Assembly (NCBI GenBank): GCA_033557465.1
Contig: CM066045.1
Span: forward strand, 138,343,596 to 138,407,595
DNA from: Ichthyophis bannanicus
Lineage: Eukaryota; Chordata; Amphibia; Gymnophiona; Ichthyophiidae
DNA length: 64,000 nucleotides
Direction: 5' to 3'
Part shown: positions 21,098-32,069 of the stretch, one piece after another
How positions within the stretch are numbered: the stretch's first letter is position 1
Layout of the letters: every line of letters starts with the position of its first letter
Notes under the pieces: model-generated
Seen by the model: the letters and a program-made list of their open reading frames with translations, nothing else
Told to the model about the DNA's origin: nothing
Database searches by the model: none
Position numbers and translations under genes: made by a program

Positions 21098-22137
21098 TTT
21101 AGTAATAATCATTTGTGGTTGGAAAGAAAAGAATGGGACATGGGCCGATGCGATTCTACATAAGTTAAGTAGAATGGCAAACGCAGTTTTTATGGAAATA
21201 TAAGGGTATGATAAGAGTCAACCCGCTAAAGAAAAAAACAAAAAAAGATTATTAAGCAATATTATGTTATTAAATGAAAAAAGTGGCTATGGTCATTGAT
21301 GTTAAACGTGCACTAGTTTGGGTGTAAGTCATTGACCCAATAATAAGTGTTACAGCAAGTTGCTTGCAAAAGTATAAAAAAAAAAAAAAAACTTTCCGTT
21401 TATCTGAGACCATATAGAAGCCACAAAGTAATGAATGGGAATTATTTATTGGATGGTTTAAAATTATATGGGTGAAGTGTGTTATAAATAGATTAGCCTG
21501 CATGTGCCTTGCTGAAGTAGTAATATGTTCAAACCACATACAAGTAAATTGAGGGCTATTATCTGAGATCATTCAATCATGTTGACAAGAACGTGTGAAC
21601 AGTACTTTTTTACAAGACAGCAGATATATCTGGGAATGTTCCAATTTCTCAGAAGTCTGGATAGTGATCTGCTATCAACAGAAACTCTATCAAAGCAAAG
21701 TTAAACAAGTCAATGCTGACAATCTGCCAAGGCCATACTAGTATGTCATATGATATCATTATTTCCCTCTGCTGCTCAGGCGCATATTCATTGCAGATGG
21801 AAATTTTTGATCTCACCTTGCATGTCAGACCAGTGAAGGGTATCACAGACCAGCTGGTAATACTTCACCACCAGTGTGCCACAGTGGTTATAGAGGATAT
21901 TCAGCGGCACTATCCGGATAGTACTGCTGAACATCAAGATCCATGTAGTTTATTTGGTTAGCAAATCTTGCTAACTGGATAAGCTCTTTTGAATTTCATG
22001 CCCTTTATTTCCTGTTCTGTCTGGTCATGCTTTGGAAGCCAGTACCAAACTGCTTCCTCATCCAGAAGTCTTCTCAAAGGTTCACATATCTCAGACAGAC
22101 ATGGCATGAATTTTGCTAGGTAAGCTACAAACTCAAT

Positions 22138-22664
22138 TGCAGCAGCTGATAAGCATGCAATAAATAATACCAGGAGTCAGTTCAAAGATCCAAGCCAATT
22201 TATTGTGCACATGGCTCAGTTAGTCAAAGCTTCAAAAAGGACTGAGCAAAGTTCTTACAGAAACATATTCATTTATACATTTTTCTTCAGCTTGATACAT
22301 GCAGAATTTCTATTGGTTCCAACGCCCCCTGCATTTGTCCAATCAGAGATCCTTTCTGGGCCTAGCTCCCTGCTCCCCCTTCCTGGACTGTTCTAACAAA
22401 GGTGCAGTTTCTAGGCATTGATACTATCCTGCTCCGAGGTCGTTTCTAGCTCTAGGAATGCATGTATTGAAACATTTCTATCATCAGAACACAAAAGAAT
22501 AATGGAAGATTTATGCACTCATGAAAACTTCTTATTAAGCAATTTAAAACAGCTTTCTCAGACTTTTGCAGACTTTGGTTCTTTACTGAGATGGGGGTTG
22601 GAATCAGGGCCTAACTTACAGGCCTTCCATATTTGCAGACTATTATAGGCCATAGTCTACCACA
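22138..22664 (-). mobile_element. Solo LTR of a retrovirus-like element
   Basis: A 527-bp block absent from gypsy copy A is bounded by TG...CA and by a 4-bp direct repeat of the host sequence (ATTG on the minus strand; CAAT at 22134-22137 and 22665-22668). On the minus strand it has a CCAAT-type element, a TATAAATG box near 22275 and AATAAA near 22200, in the order expected for U3, R and U5. No internal region remains, so it is a recombined solo LTR. Class (ERV or other LTR family) is not assigned. Confidence 0.75.
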
Positions 22665-23276
22665 CAATGAAATGCTGCAGAAATTTTACATCTGCAGGTG
22701 GTGGCATATTCTGTATGGCTTTAATCTTATCCCAGTCTGCTTTCAGTCCCTTTGTAGACGGGATACGTCCATGAAAATGAACCTTCTTCACCTTGAATTG
22801 TATTTCTTCACACTCGGCCATAGCTTCATATGCCTGTTATCAATTATGGCTTTGAGCTTGTTGTCATGGTTATGTTCTGTGTCCTCACCACAACCAACAA
22901 TGAAGATGTCATCTGCTATTGACTCAATGCCACTGAGCCCAGCTAAAGGTTTATGCTGCTTCTGCTGATAAATGTCTGGTAGTTTGAGACACCTTTTTCT
23001 GCCCCAGGTGGTTCAGAATGTGGTCCTAAGACTTCTTTTCTTCTTTTTTTTCTTTTTTTTATTGAAATTTTTTGCAAACTTACAAAGCAAGCATAAAGAA
23101 ACATACTGATGATTCATAAAGAAAAGAATACAGAACAGAAAAAATATACAAAATGACAATACATCATACCTAGCCCACAATATGGGGAGAATATAACAAC
23201 CATAATAACAATCAAAAAGGAAAAACCAAGAGTCACAACTCCTGAATTTCTAGACAGCTAAATTAACAAAAACCAC

Positions 23277-24416
23277 CTATCCCAGTCCCTTCGTGCCAGG
23301 CCCCTCTTTATCACAAAGAAATGACTCAAGTTGAGTAGGATCAAGGAAAACAAACCTAGATCCCTGAAAAGTTAACAAGCACTTACAAGGATAACGAAGA
23401 AAAAAGGTGGCCAGGAGGGCAATCACTCTAGGTTTAAGGGCCAAAAAACCCTGTCTCCTAGTTTGAGTCGCCCTACAGACATCCGGAAAAATTTGCACTT
23501 TCGCACCACAAAAAGGTACAGACATATTCTTGAAATAACTACGAAATACAAGAGCTCTATCCTGATCGGAAAGAAATGAAACCACCAAAGTGGCTCTAGA
23601 AGAAATATTATCTTGTGAGTCCTCCAGGAATTTGGTGAGATCAAGGTCAACACCACCTTGAACCTCATCAAACCCCCCAGGGGAACCCCGAGACAGAACT
23701 CTACCAGTCAAATAATAAAATTTAGAGAGACAGATGGAATCAGCCGAAGCCAATCCCAAAACCTCTCTAAAGTACTTTCGCAAAAGTATTTCAGCTGAAA
23801 GCAACCGACAATAAGGAAAATTCAACATCCTAACATTCTTTGCACGAGACAAATTATCATACTGTTCCATTTTGTGGTGTAAGACTAAACCATCTTTAAT
23901 ATGAGAAGCATTCACAGCTTTAAGAGCCTGACACTGATTTTCACAATTAGTAATCTGTTTAGAAACAATCTCCACCTTATCATTCACCTCAGACAACTTA
24001 GCAGTAATCTCCGAAGAGAAACTGCAAAGTTGCACAACAGTAGGCACTAAAGAACTTTCAATACGGGTAACCACCTTCCAAATGTCAGCCAGAGTTACCT
24101 GCGCATCAGGCACTAAATTGGCTTCATTTGGAACAGGTACCCATACCACAGGCTTCAGTTTTCCCCCGGTTACCACCGGGGTACTCTGCTGAAACCGCAT
24201 ACCCTCTGAAATGGACAAAGGAGGAGAAGCATAGACTGGGGGAGAAGGTGGTGTCCGGTCAGGAGAGCTCAAGGACACCGGAGAGGGCCGGAGCACAAGA
24301 AAGTCAGGGTCAAGCGTAGCATCCACACCAGACAGTACCTTAACATGCTTGTCTATAGGGCCCACCGCAGGCTCAGCTGACACAGCTGGCTCAATCTTCT
24401 TCTTACGTTTTCCCAT
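23277..24416 (-). CDS. L1 ORF1p-like protein of HAL1-like copy 2
   Basis: An intact frame of 379 residues begins MGKRKKKIEP at 24416; I prefer this ATG because the other HAL1-like copy starts MGRRKRK at the same place. The N-terminus is basic, then Pro/Ser-rich. About residues 110-190 form a likely coiled coil (IWKVVTRIESSL, EITAKLSEVNDKVEIV). An RRM-like segment follows (RAKNVRMLNFP), then the C-terminal domain with ATLVVSFLSDQDRALVFRSYF. L1 ORF1p is a trimeric RNA-binding chaperone. No stops or frameshifts were seen, so the insertion may be young. Confidence 0.8.
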   Translation of the reverse strand: MGKRKKKIEPAVSAEPAVGPIDKHVKVLSGVDATLDPDFLVLRPSPVSLSSPDRTPPSPPVYASPPLSISEGMRFQQSTPVVTGGKLKPVVWVPVPNEANLVPDAQVTLADIWKVVTRIESSLVPTVVQLCSFSSEITAKLSEVNDKVEIVSKQITNCENQCQALKAVNASHIKDGLVLHHKMEQYDNLSRAKNVRMLNFPYCRLLSAEILLRKYFREVLGLASADSICLSKFYYLTGRVLSRGSPGGFDEVQGGVDLDLTKFLEDSQDNISSRATLVVSFLSDQDRALVFRSYFKNMSVPFCGAKVQIFPDVCRATQTRRQGFLALKPRVIALLATFFLRYPCKCLLTFQGSRFVFLDPTQLESFLCDKEGPGTKGLG

Positions 24417-24579
24417 CTCAATCCCCACAACCAGAGGACGACGACCCAGGCTCTTTGCTCCCTCGTTGCTCCAAGGGGCTCCCAAGGGGCATGAAATGCC
24501 CCTTGTATCTAGCCCCTTCTATCGCTGCCCCGACTAGCGCCTCCGGCTGCGCCAACCCAGGGAACCTTTTGAACAGGCT

Positions 24580-24986
24580 CCCGATGACGTTGGGACCACC
24601 GGAGCAGGTGCCTGCCTCACCGGACCTCTGCGCCGCCTCTCTGCTCTCTCCCAGGTGAACTCTCCCACTGCTCCGGTTTTTCACCAGGCCCCCGATGACG
24701 TCGGGACCGCCGGAGCAGGTGCCTGCCTCACCAGACCTCTGCGCCGCCTCTCCGCTCTCTCCCAGGCGAACTCTCCCACTGCTCCGGTTTTTCACCAGGC
24801 CCCCAATGACGTCGGGACCGCCGGAGCAGGTGCCTGCCTCACCGGACCTCTGCGTCGCCTCTCCGCTCTCTCCCAGGCGAACTCTCCCACTGCTCCGGTT
24901 TTTCACCAGGCCCCCGATGACGTCGGGACCGCCGGAGCAGGTGCCTGCCTCACCGGACCTCTGCGCCGCCTCTCCGCTCTCTCCCA
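24580..24986 (-). promoter_or_regulatory. Four tandem 111-bp units at the 5' end of HAL1-like copy 2
   Basis: The segment CCCGATGACG recurs at 24580, 24691, 24802 (one change) and 24913, giving an exact 111-bp period; the last unit is cut by the target-site duplication. The array is GC-rich and each unit has a TGACGTC core resembling a CREB/ATF site (TGACGTTG in the unit nearest the gene). In mouse L1 such monomer arrays are the promoter, so this array probably drives ORF1 on the minus strand. Open frames inside it are by-products of the repeat. Confidence 0.65.
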
Positions 24987-26410
24987 CTAAGACTTCTTTT
25001 CTTATCTAATTTCCATTGCATAAATGCATCATGTGCATCAACAATTGTAAACAAGTGAGCTTTGAGCAGTTTATATACGATATCTCTGAGTGTTGGCATT
25101 ATATAGTGAGATCTCTTCAGCGCAAAATTTAGAAACTTTGGATCAATATAAATTCTCTGCTTCTCAGGCTCTTTATGATAAAATTGCTGATCCAATCAGT
25201 TGGTTTGGTCATAGGTGTGATGTGACCATCAGCTGGATGCTTTTCTAGTTGGATTTTCCCTTTGGCTTTATAGCAACTGGCACATTGCGTGAAACATGCT
25301 GTACTGGTGAAAACTGGGATTGAGTTCTAAATGAATTTCTCCCTGAACAGATTTCACTGGGCCATGAAAGACATAATCATAGACAGTAACCAGTTGTTAT
25401 CTCAGCAATGGTCTGGTGCTCTGATATTCTGACTGGTTCAGTCTGCAGAAATAGCGAAATGGATCTGCCCAAGGTGCTCACATATTGAGCCAGACAGCAA
25501 TGGTTTCTAATTTGCTTTCACAATCCCAAATTCAAGCTCATGACTGCATACATGTTTGCTGCATTGCATATAAAAAAGTCCCAAGGATGGAATGAGCTCC
25601 TCTGAATATAGTTTGGTGACACTTTGTCGTAGGGGTGCTCTTGGTATCAACCACATTTTATCTTTCAGACACATGATGTTACATGTTGCCCCAGAGTCCA
25701 GCTGACAAGTTGTACTAAATTAGTCTGAGATTCACAAACCATTTTTATCCTTTGGTTTGCATAGCACTAAGAATTCTTTTGAAAAAATTGCCTGAGTACT
25801 GAGCAAATCTGCATCATCTGACTGATATTTCTTCCAATTTATGTAGTTTACATGTGTTCTGCTTCCTACTAGATAGGCACATCCTGACAAAATGATTTGG
25901 GCCACACATAGCTGACATTTTCCCATATGCTGGACAGTGTTCATTCACTTGATTTTGTGCATTGCCACAGTACTTATATGCCGCAGATTTGGTTTTGGGT
26001 GAATTACTCTCTGGTTGCTTGTTGCAGTAGCCATCCATACCTCATTGATGCTTGTCACTGCATTAAGGCTGACATCCTGTTGGTCCTATTCTATAGTTCT
26101 CAGTGCAAGTCTGTGAATTCTGCATTAAGACATATTCCAATGGCTGTATTCAAAATCACATTCTCTTAAGAGACAGTGATGTGTGCATTCATTGACAATG
26201 TGAAGAACTATTTTATCCCAAATAATTTCATCCTTCAGTGGTATGAACTCAGACATTTCAGAGAATTCACATTTCTCTTTGTTTTTTGCAGATGCCAAAC
26301 ATGGATCTTCCCTATATTACATTTATGGCAGCTTTGAAATTGGCTTCTTTGGTATCCTTCCACTGTTCCTCTGTAAGACTCAAATTCTGCTTATAAGCAT
26401 TACTATCTTC

Positions 26411-27014
26411 CAACAAGATTTAAACTATGGTATTGTTTTTTTTATACCTTTTGACTGTTCATGTTTTTCTTTCAGTGACACCTAATAAGCATACAGTTTT
26501 AAGTTCTGACAGCTGGGGGGGGGCGGGCTTAAGGCTTAAAGTATGACTATGGTGCCAATACCTTGAACCAACTCTGGGGCCAGCCCTAGTTAGCAGGACC
26601 TGCTAATTAGATAAAGCCCACTGACAGAGAGATTCAGAGGGCACTAATTGGCCAGTGCTACCAAAAATCTCTTCTAAACGCCACGGTACTGTCTGGCACA
26701 GTCCATGGGCAGGGTGAGAGTAGCCCCAGTACTTTGCTGGTTAGCAGCGATTTTCAGTCCGCTAAATGGCTAAATGCCCATATAAAGTCAGGACATTTCA
26801 ATAACTGTCCCAGCTTTATGCAATTTGGCTATCCGGATAGCAGCTGAATATTGCCACTGTCTGGATAGGTACACTGGTTAGCACTGAAACCGGGTATTTA
26901 GTGGATTCTAGCGCTGAATATCTGGTTTCACATCTGCCAGTGGTGGTCAGGCACTTTAAAAATGCTGACCACTGCAGGGTTCATATTGGACCTATAATAT
27001 CCAAACAATCACTA
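26411..27014. other. Unassigned interspersed sequence
   Basis: No open frame of note. Short motifs such as TATCCGGATAG also occur in the gypsy copies (for example near 7690 and 21915), so part of it may be a MITE-like or gypsy-derived repeat. Confidence 0.35.
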
Positions 27015-27224
27015 AGGGGTATGTTTACTAAAGCGTCTTAACGTGCGCCCAGCGATAATGTGCAGGATGCCATAAAAGGAGTGGGCGTTCCAGTCTAAAC
27101 GTAGCAATCGCGGATTATCACGCGATAAAGTGCGCTGCACACATTATCGCGCGATAGAGGGAGCTGCGCATGTTACTGCGCGATAACCCTAAGTAGGCGC
27201 ACTGACCTGCAAATGCAGCAACAG

Positions 27225-27300
27225 GGGAGTAGCACAATGGTTAATACATTGACTAATGAAACAGGGGTCATGAGTTCAGTTCTCCAGTGGGCCTAATGAA
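27225..27300 (+). repeat. tRNA-like module near the left TIR
   Basis: TAGCACAATGG fits the polymerase III A box, and GAGTTCAGTTCTCC lies at B-box distance with moderate fit. The same module sits at the same distance inside the TIRs at 42598 and 52909. Confidence 0.5.
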
Positions 27301-28149
27301 TAAAGTTGGCCAAGGCAATTCCTTTTCCTGCTTGCAACTGTACAACAATCTGTGCTGGCAGCTAAAAATACCCGCACCCCAAGTGCCATAAACTAATGCA
27401 CCTTTTAGGGCGCACCAGAAGGCACATCCTAAACCACCATGTCAGCCAAGGCGGTTTGTAATGTGCCCCAGAGGCCATGTCGAAAGGTTGCCAACTCCCA
27501 AGGCACCATAGTAGGCACCCCATAAGCTGGCTGAAGCTTAGGTGTGGCCTAAGATGCCCCAAGGATGTATAGGTGACCCCAAAAATGTTGGCTAAGGGCG
27601 GTAAGGTCCCCCAAGTTGAAAAGCAAGAGAGGTATGGGCCAAATACAGATGTAACCCTAACACTGCACAGAGCAACAAGGAAAGACAATGCACAGGTAAT
27701 GGAAGGAAGTAGATCTGAGCTGATGGACCAGACAAATCTGTGTCCAGCCCATGTGGCAGCTGGAAAAATGGACAAACATATCGGGGGCAGCTGTAGCGAT
27801 GCACAGAGTGATGGTAATGTACCATGCAATAATGACAGTGTGTGGCAGAGGATGGGAAGACGTGTCCAGCAGAGGACGTAGAAGTGGCAGGATAGTTGTA
27901 ATGACAGGACGACAGAGGAATAGCAGTGCTATGCAGAGCACACACAGGAGAGGCAACCAGGGAGAGCTGCAATGCAGAAATGTGTAGCAGTATGCACATC
28001 AGGGTAGGACGGCACACAGCTGGCAGACACACATAGATGGACAGAAGGATGGGTGACAACTGTGCTAAGGGTACAATGTGCTAACAGCACAGATCTGACT
28101 GTCACAGGAATGAAAAGTAGCTGTGCAGAACAGGCATACAAATGAAAGA

Positions 28150-28215
28150 GAACAGAGAGGAATCAAACCTATGACCATTAGCACAAATGGCAATGCACAA
28201 ACCAGTAGGCCCCAC
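28150..28215 (-). repeat. tRNA-like module
   Basis: On the minus strand a CTACTGGTTTGTGC segment is followed by GGTCATAGGTTTGATTCC, resembling a tRNA D arm and T arm. It is decayed. Confidence 0.35.
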
Positions 28216-28504
28216 CACCAACATGAGGTCGTTAGCAAAGGCTGCATACAAGAATACTGCAGGGCATCACACAAGAAGCCTGCTGGCTGCCAGGATAGGC
28301 AAACCCCCAACAGTAGCCATGATGAAATGCACATGCAGATCTGGTGTGTACAGATCAGATCATAGTCTGTAATTGGGACCAGAGGCACATATAACTACAT
28401 GCACACACACACAATGAAAATTTATGCAGTGGATACAGCATGCCAAAGAGGAAAGAACCTAAACCCAAAGGGCAGCAGGGGATGCTCTGTGGAGCAGGGC
28501 ACAA

Positions 28505-28575
28505 TTTGGAACAGAACAGGAGAGAATTGAACCTGCAAACAGGTGTGCCACAGACCAGCTAAACTGCAGTAATGC
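28505..28575 (-). repeat. tRNA-like module
   Basis: On the minus strand TTAGCTGGTCTGTGGC and GCAGGTTCAATTCTC are spaced as A and B boxes. Confidence 0.35.
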
Positions 28576-28764
28576 CAAGCCCCCAAGTGGGCTACCATGT
28601 AAACACTATAAAGAAAGAGACATATGTAACAGCTAATATGTGATGGATAGGCAGCACAGAGGGCACACTTTGGTGTACAGTGAAGAGATGGAAGGGTATG
28701 TGTATAGGTGATGAACTTGCAGGTACCTAATGGTCATGTTAGCACAACAGAAAAAAAAAAAGTA

Positions 28765-28830
28765 AACCCCATGTGGGGATCAAACCTACAACCTATGGTG
28801 TTTTAACACATGTCTGTAACCACTATCCCA
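28765..28830 (-). repeat. tRNA-like module
   Basis: On the minus strand GGATAGTGGTTACAGAC and GTAGGTTTGATCCCC are spaced as in a tRNA-derived sequence. Confidence 0.4.
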
Positions 28831-28839
28831 AACAACCAC

Positions 28840-31043
28840 AATGAGCACATTGCACACAATGCAAAAATAGTACCTCAAAGGGAAGATGTGTATGGGAACC
28901 TGTAACACCCAGTGATGTGGCAAACGGCTGGCAGATAGACAGCTGGCACCGTACAAGGATGTGAGCACAGGTGGGCCATGTACATGACCAGGAAATCATT
29001 AAATACAAGTGTCAGTGTGATCAAACAGCAGCAGAGACAAATGTACGTCAAACACATATTTTTATTTTGGCTAATCATCACAGATAGTGTAGATGCCGCC
29101 ATCATAATATCAAGGTGAGTGGATCCCAGGTGAAAAACGGAAACACATTTTGCAGGGCAGCAACCCACATCTCACAGAAAGGTCACTGGCCCGGCTACAA
29201 ATGATGAGCAGGAGAGATAATGTGCATCAGGTGCATGGTGTGCAGTATGCATTAGGCCCCCACCCCCCACATGCTGCTGCACGCCCCAAATGTGTTAGTT
29301 ACATATGTGTGCATGTAGACAGTAGGCAGTGCATGATGAGGGCCCAACACACATCAATCATGATCTGTTCCTTAAAACATATCTTTCTGCCAACACTGGA
29401 GGCACACAATTGAAAAAGCATATGTTGTCAAAAGTGTGAAAGTTTAAACACACATATCGAAATTTATGTTACAGCTGACACATAATGCCTGATATAGGAA
29501 TCAAAGCTGCAACAATGTAACCCTAAACAATCATCAAATGCACAATGAGGATATGCTAACAGGTAGCAGAGGCACATGAACACAGAGAATTCAAAAGAAA
29601 CCATCTGCAGAAACATGCAGAGATGACACTATGCAGAAGGTCCCCCTGCACTGGTTGGTGTGGATACAGTGTCCTTACACATATATCACGGTACATGGAA
29701 TGCACAAATGAAGGAAGAAAATTGACACTCACACTGCCGCACTCCAAATATAACGGGGCAATGTGAGTGTCGTTACCTCAGGGGATAAATAGGACTGCAC
29801 AGACATGCAATGCTCGGTTTGTAAATCAATGCAGAGCATCACGTCTGTACAGTAAACAGACACAATAAGCTGTATATAACGATGGAAAGAAAGGTCAAAC
29901 ATGTTACAGTAACCCACACAGAAGCCATATTGCAACCTGCTGTGTTGCATCAACATAGTCAGTCACATGCACATGCACCGTGTACGTTGAAACATGATAC
30001 AGTGATGCCACACATGCACTGTAACACCCTTAGTGATTGCAAATAGCAATCCCAGATGCTGGTGTGCAGTAAAGTGGCGTTGTGGCAAATACTCTGTCAT
30101 GTCCAAGTGGAGGCTAGGTGGACATGGACAAGAGGACCTCTCCAGTGTTCCCCCTGTGCCACACGCATGGCTATATGCCCATGTCATACCAAACAGATGA
30201 GCGTATCTTACGTTCCATGTCACACACATGGGCAAAACACAACAACACAATGTCAGAAGGATGTACAACATACTGTGACAATGTTAGTCCCTGCTGCACA
30301 GTACACAGTGTCCAAAGTACAAATGTTGTCTGCAATCCAACAAGTCATGTTACGACTGTCCTTGAAACCCTGGGCATGCATAGTCAAGTGTGATATCCCA
30401 ATATGCCAGAGTACTGGAAAGGTCATGTGTGTCTCCTGTGATGAATACGACACCCAGCCAGAGCACAGCAGCAACAGTGTGTCGGACAGGCCTGTCATGC
30501 CCAAAGTAGCAGTCCAACAATAATACTGTCCATCCTAAGCATGTGTCCCACTCGCAGAGGTCAAACATCCTATGGTACCATTTTCCAGGGATAGTTCCAT
30601 GGTGTTGTTGTATCCTCCAAAAGGTGGTTGATGGTGACGCCGGATGCACCGTAGTAGATGTGCTTTGTGTGTTCACTCCCCTGTGTCAGAAGAGGATAAA
30701 CAATGTAGTAGTAGGCTGCTGGCAACATCAGCCCAAATTGCACAGAGTGAAACATCAATATGTACGTAAGGAAACATCACAAAGGCAAACATAACATGAT
30801 CACAACACAGAACACACTGAATGTTGAGGACATATTGAATTGGAACCGCAGACGAGGGTGTCACATGGAGATGGTCATGTCCATGCCCATGTTACACAGG
30901 CATCTCACAGCTCCATCTCATGTGCATCAGCATTCGTGTACACAGATCCCACAGGAAATGTCTATGAGACAAACAGTAAATCATTAACATGTAAAGGCTG
31001 ATGTCATTCACAAAAGACCAAAGGTGCAACCTACCGTGTGTTT
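28840..31043. other. No supported gene; interior of the composite element
   Basis: CA/TG-rich sequence with many short open frames on both strands and no recognisable domain. It differs in base texture from the flanking A/T-rich repeats. One further weak tRNA-like segment is present at about 29475-29540 (minus). Confidence 0.4.
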
Positions 31044-32069
31044 TGTGATGCAGCAGACCAGCAGGGCATAGAAGAAAATGTTTTAAACTTGAAAAAAGAC
31101 GTGCACAAGCTGCAGTATTTGCAGGAGCCTGAGAGGGGGAGCAAGAGGGACCTCTGGAAGACTGAGGATCTACGCCCTACAGGGTGTAACCTAAAACCAG
31201 CCAGCCTCCAATCCAGGAAGACAGGAACTCCTTTTAAAGGAAGTCAGGAAGACTGGAGGGAGAACAGGAGGAGCAGGGAGTACAGGAGGAGCAGGAGGAG
31301 AAGTAGGAGCAGTGAGAGCTCTGGAAGAAGTGCTGTGCCGAGCAGAAGTGACTGGACAGGCAGAAGTAGCCTTAAAGCCAGAAGCAGCAGAGAAGGCCGC
31401 AGAGAAGCTGCAGAACCTTCAGAAGCCGAAGGAGCGGCAGGAGCTGCAGAAGCTACAGACACTGCTGGAGTGCAGGAAAGAGGTACAAGCCAAAGGAACC
31501 TGAATGGACAGAGATTACAAAAGGGTCCAAGAGATTCAGGTACGCAAAAGCTGCATTGTGATTGCTGTGGGCAGAACCCAAGCCATATTGCTGGAGCAAG
31601 GCAGAATCTCCCTAGGAGTAGGCCACAAGCCTCATCCTCAGGAAAGAAGCAAGAGTTACAAGGTAAACCATATTGTATTGGAAACAGCCTATGGAAAGGG
31701 CAAGAGACAGAAGCTCCCTGTACATGTCCCACTGCTCAAAAGAGAAGGTATGAAAAGTTTTTATTGAATAAGAAACTTTTAAGTAAGCCAGGTTTGCAGG
31801 AAGTGCATGTAAACCCTTGGAAGAAAGAAAGAGATTCACACTGTAAAAATGCTCATGGCCGACGCCCCACGCTAAACTCCAAACACTGGGAGGTCATACA
31901 GCATTTGGGTGAGAAACCTAACTATAGCTTGCCGGGAACTGTCGACTTTGTCTCAGATACTTTGCTGGAGGAACCGATGCAAGTGGAAGAGGTAGAATCC
32001 CTTTCAGAGGAAGACATGGATTGCAGCTATTGCATCACGGGAAGTGTAGAATGCTTGTGTAACCAGTGA
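31044..32069 (+). CDS. LTR-encoded frame with no ATG start (putative pol C-terminal extension)
   Basis: The frame stays open from the first bases of the LTR to 32069, about 340 codons, but has no ATG until near its end, so it needs an upstream start. This fits an extension of pol into the LTR, as in the element at 22-2382. The first half is Arg/Ser/Glu/Ala-rich and low in complexity. A Cys/His segment (CDCCGQNPSHIAGARQN, then CTC) follows. The end is acidic: LEEPMQVEEVESLSEEDMDCSYC, comparable to the IDEGEITADE...MDCS end of the first element. Function unknown. As a solo LTR it is almost certainly not expressed as protein here. Confidence 0.5.
   Translation, partial: CDAADQQGIEENVLNLKKDVHKLQYLQEPERGSKRDLWKTEDLRPTGCNLKPASLQSRKTGTPFKGSQEDWRENRRSREYRRSRRRSRSSESSGRSAVPSRSDWTGRSSLKARSSREGRREAAEPSEAEGAAGAAEATDTAGVQERGTSQRNLNGQRLQKGPRDSGTQKLHCDCCGQNPSHIAGARQNLPRSRPQASSSGKKQELQGKPYCIGNSLWKGQETEAPCTCPTAQKRRYEKFLLNKKLLSKPGLQEVHVNPWKKERDSHCKNAHGRRPTLNSKHWEVIQHLGEKPNYSLPGTVDFVSDTLLEEPMQVEEVESLSEEDMDCSYCITGSVECLCNQ

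Larger units (their letters stand above)
9521..21491. mobile_element. Penelope-like element cluster: inverted pair of tandem dimers
   Basis: Four near-identical Penelope-like units lie in one insertion. Units A (full) and B (5'-truncated) are head to tail on the minus strand. Units C (5'-truncated) and D (full) are head to tail on the plus strand. B and C meet head to head at 15500/15501. The host gypsy sequence is duplicated at the two ends (ATTAGCCTGCATGT at 9507-9520 and 21492-21505), so the whole 12 kb behaves as one insertion. The right end lacks roughly 45 bp of the terminal sequence present at the left end. Penelope elements are known for tandem and partly inverted copies with shared terminal sequence, and this fits. 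Confidence 0.85.
23043..24986 (-). mobile_element. ORF1-only L1-like retrotransposon (HAL1-like), copy 2
   Basis: The 1.94-kb insertion is flanked by a 17-bp exact duplication (CTAAGACTTCTTTTCTT at 23026-23042 and 24987-25003). It contains a tandem 5' array, one L1 ORF1-type frame, about 230 bp of 3' sequence and an A-rich tail (T-rich on the plus strand at 23041-23063). There is no ORF2. A full-length, polyadenylated, ORF1-only copy with a target duplication matches the organisation of mammalian HAL1 (half-L1) elements, which depend on L1 ORF2 supplied in trans. It inserted into the RT region of gypsy copy B. Confidence 0.8.
21506..26410 (-). pseudogene. Decayed Ty3/gypsy element, copy B (gag to integrase)
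   Basis: Read on the minus strand: gag remnant (26410-26160), zinc knuckle (about 26000-25850; first Cys changed, YKYCGN), protease with LDSGATCNIM (near 25700), RT with IDPKFLNFALKRSHY (about 25150-25100) and AHDAFMQWKLD, more RT (23020-22670), and integrase core pieces (WPWQIVS...LIADHYPDF, 21846-21649, then SDNSPQFTCMWFEH, about 21566-21520). The integrase continues across the Penelope insertion at 9520. A solo LTR (22138-22664) and an ORF1-only LINE (23043-24986) interrupt it. It matches copy A in inverted orientation. Many stops show that it is old. Confidence 0.8.

Noticed and set aside
9521..21491. Tandem host gene family with GIY-YIG domains
   Set aside because: RT motifs, target-site duplication and shared terminal non-coding sequence show it is a retroelement.
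24418..24990. Repetitive open frames on both strands (for example a 189-residue frame)
   Set aside because: They follow the 111-bp tandem array: 111 is divisible by three, so any frame without a stop in one unit stays open in all.
27573..30864. Many 60-155 residue frames on both strands
   Set aside because: None is longer than expected by chance in this CA-rich sequence, and none shows a domain or conserved copy.
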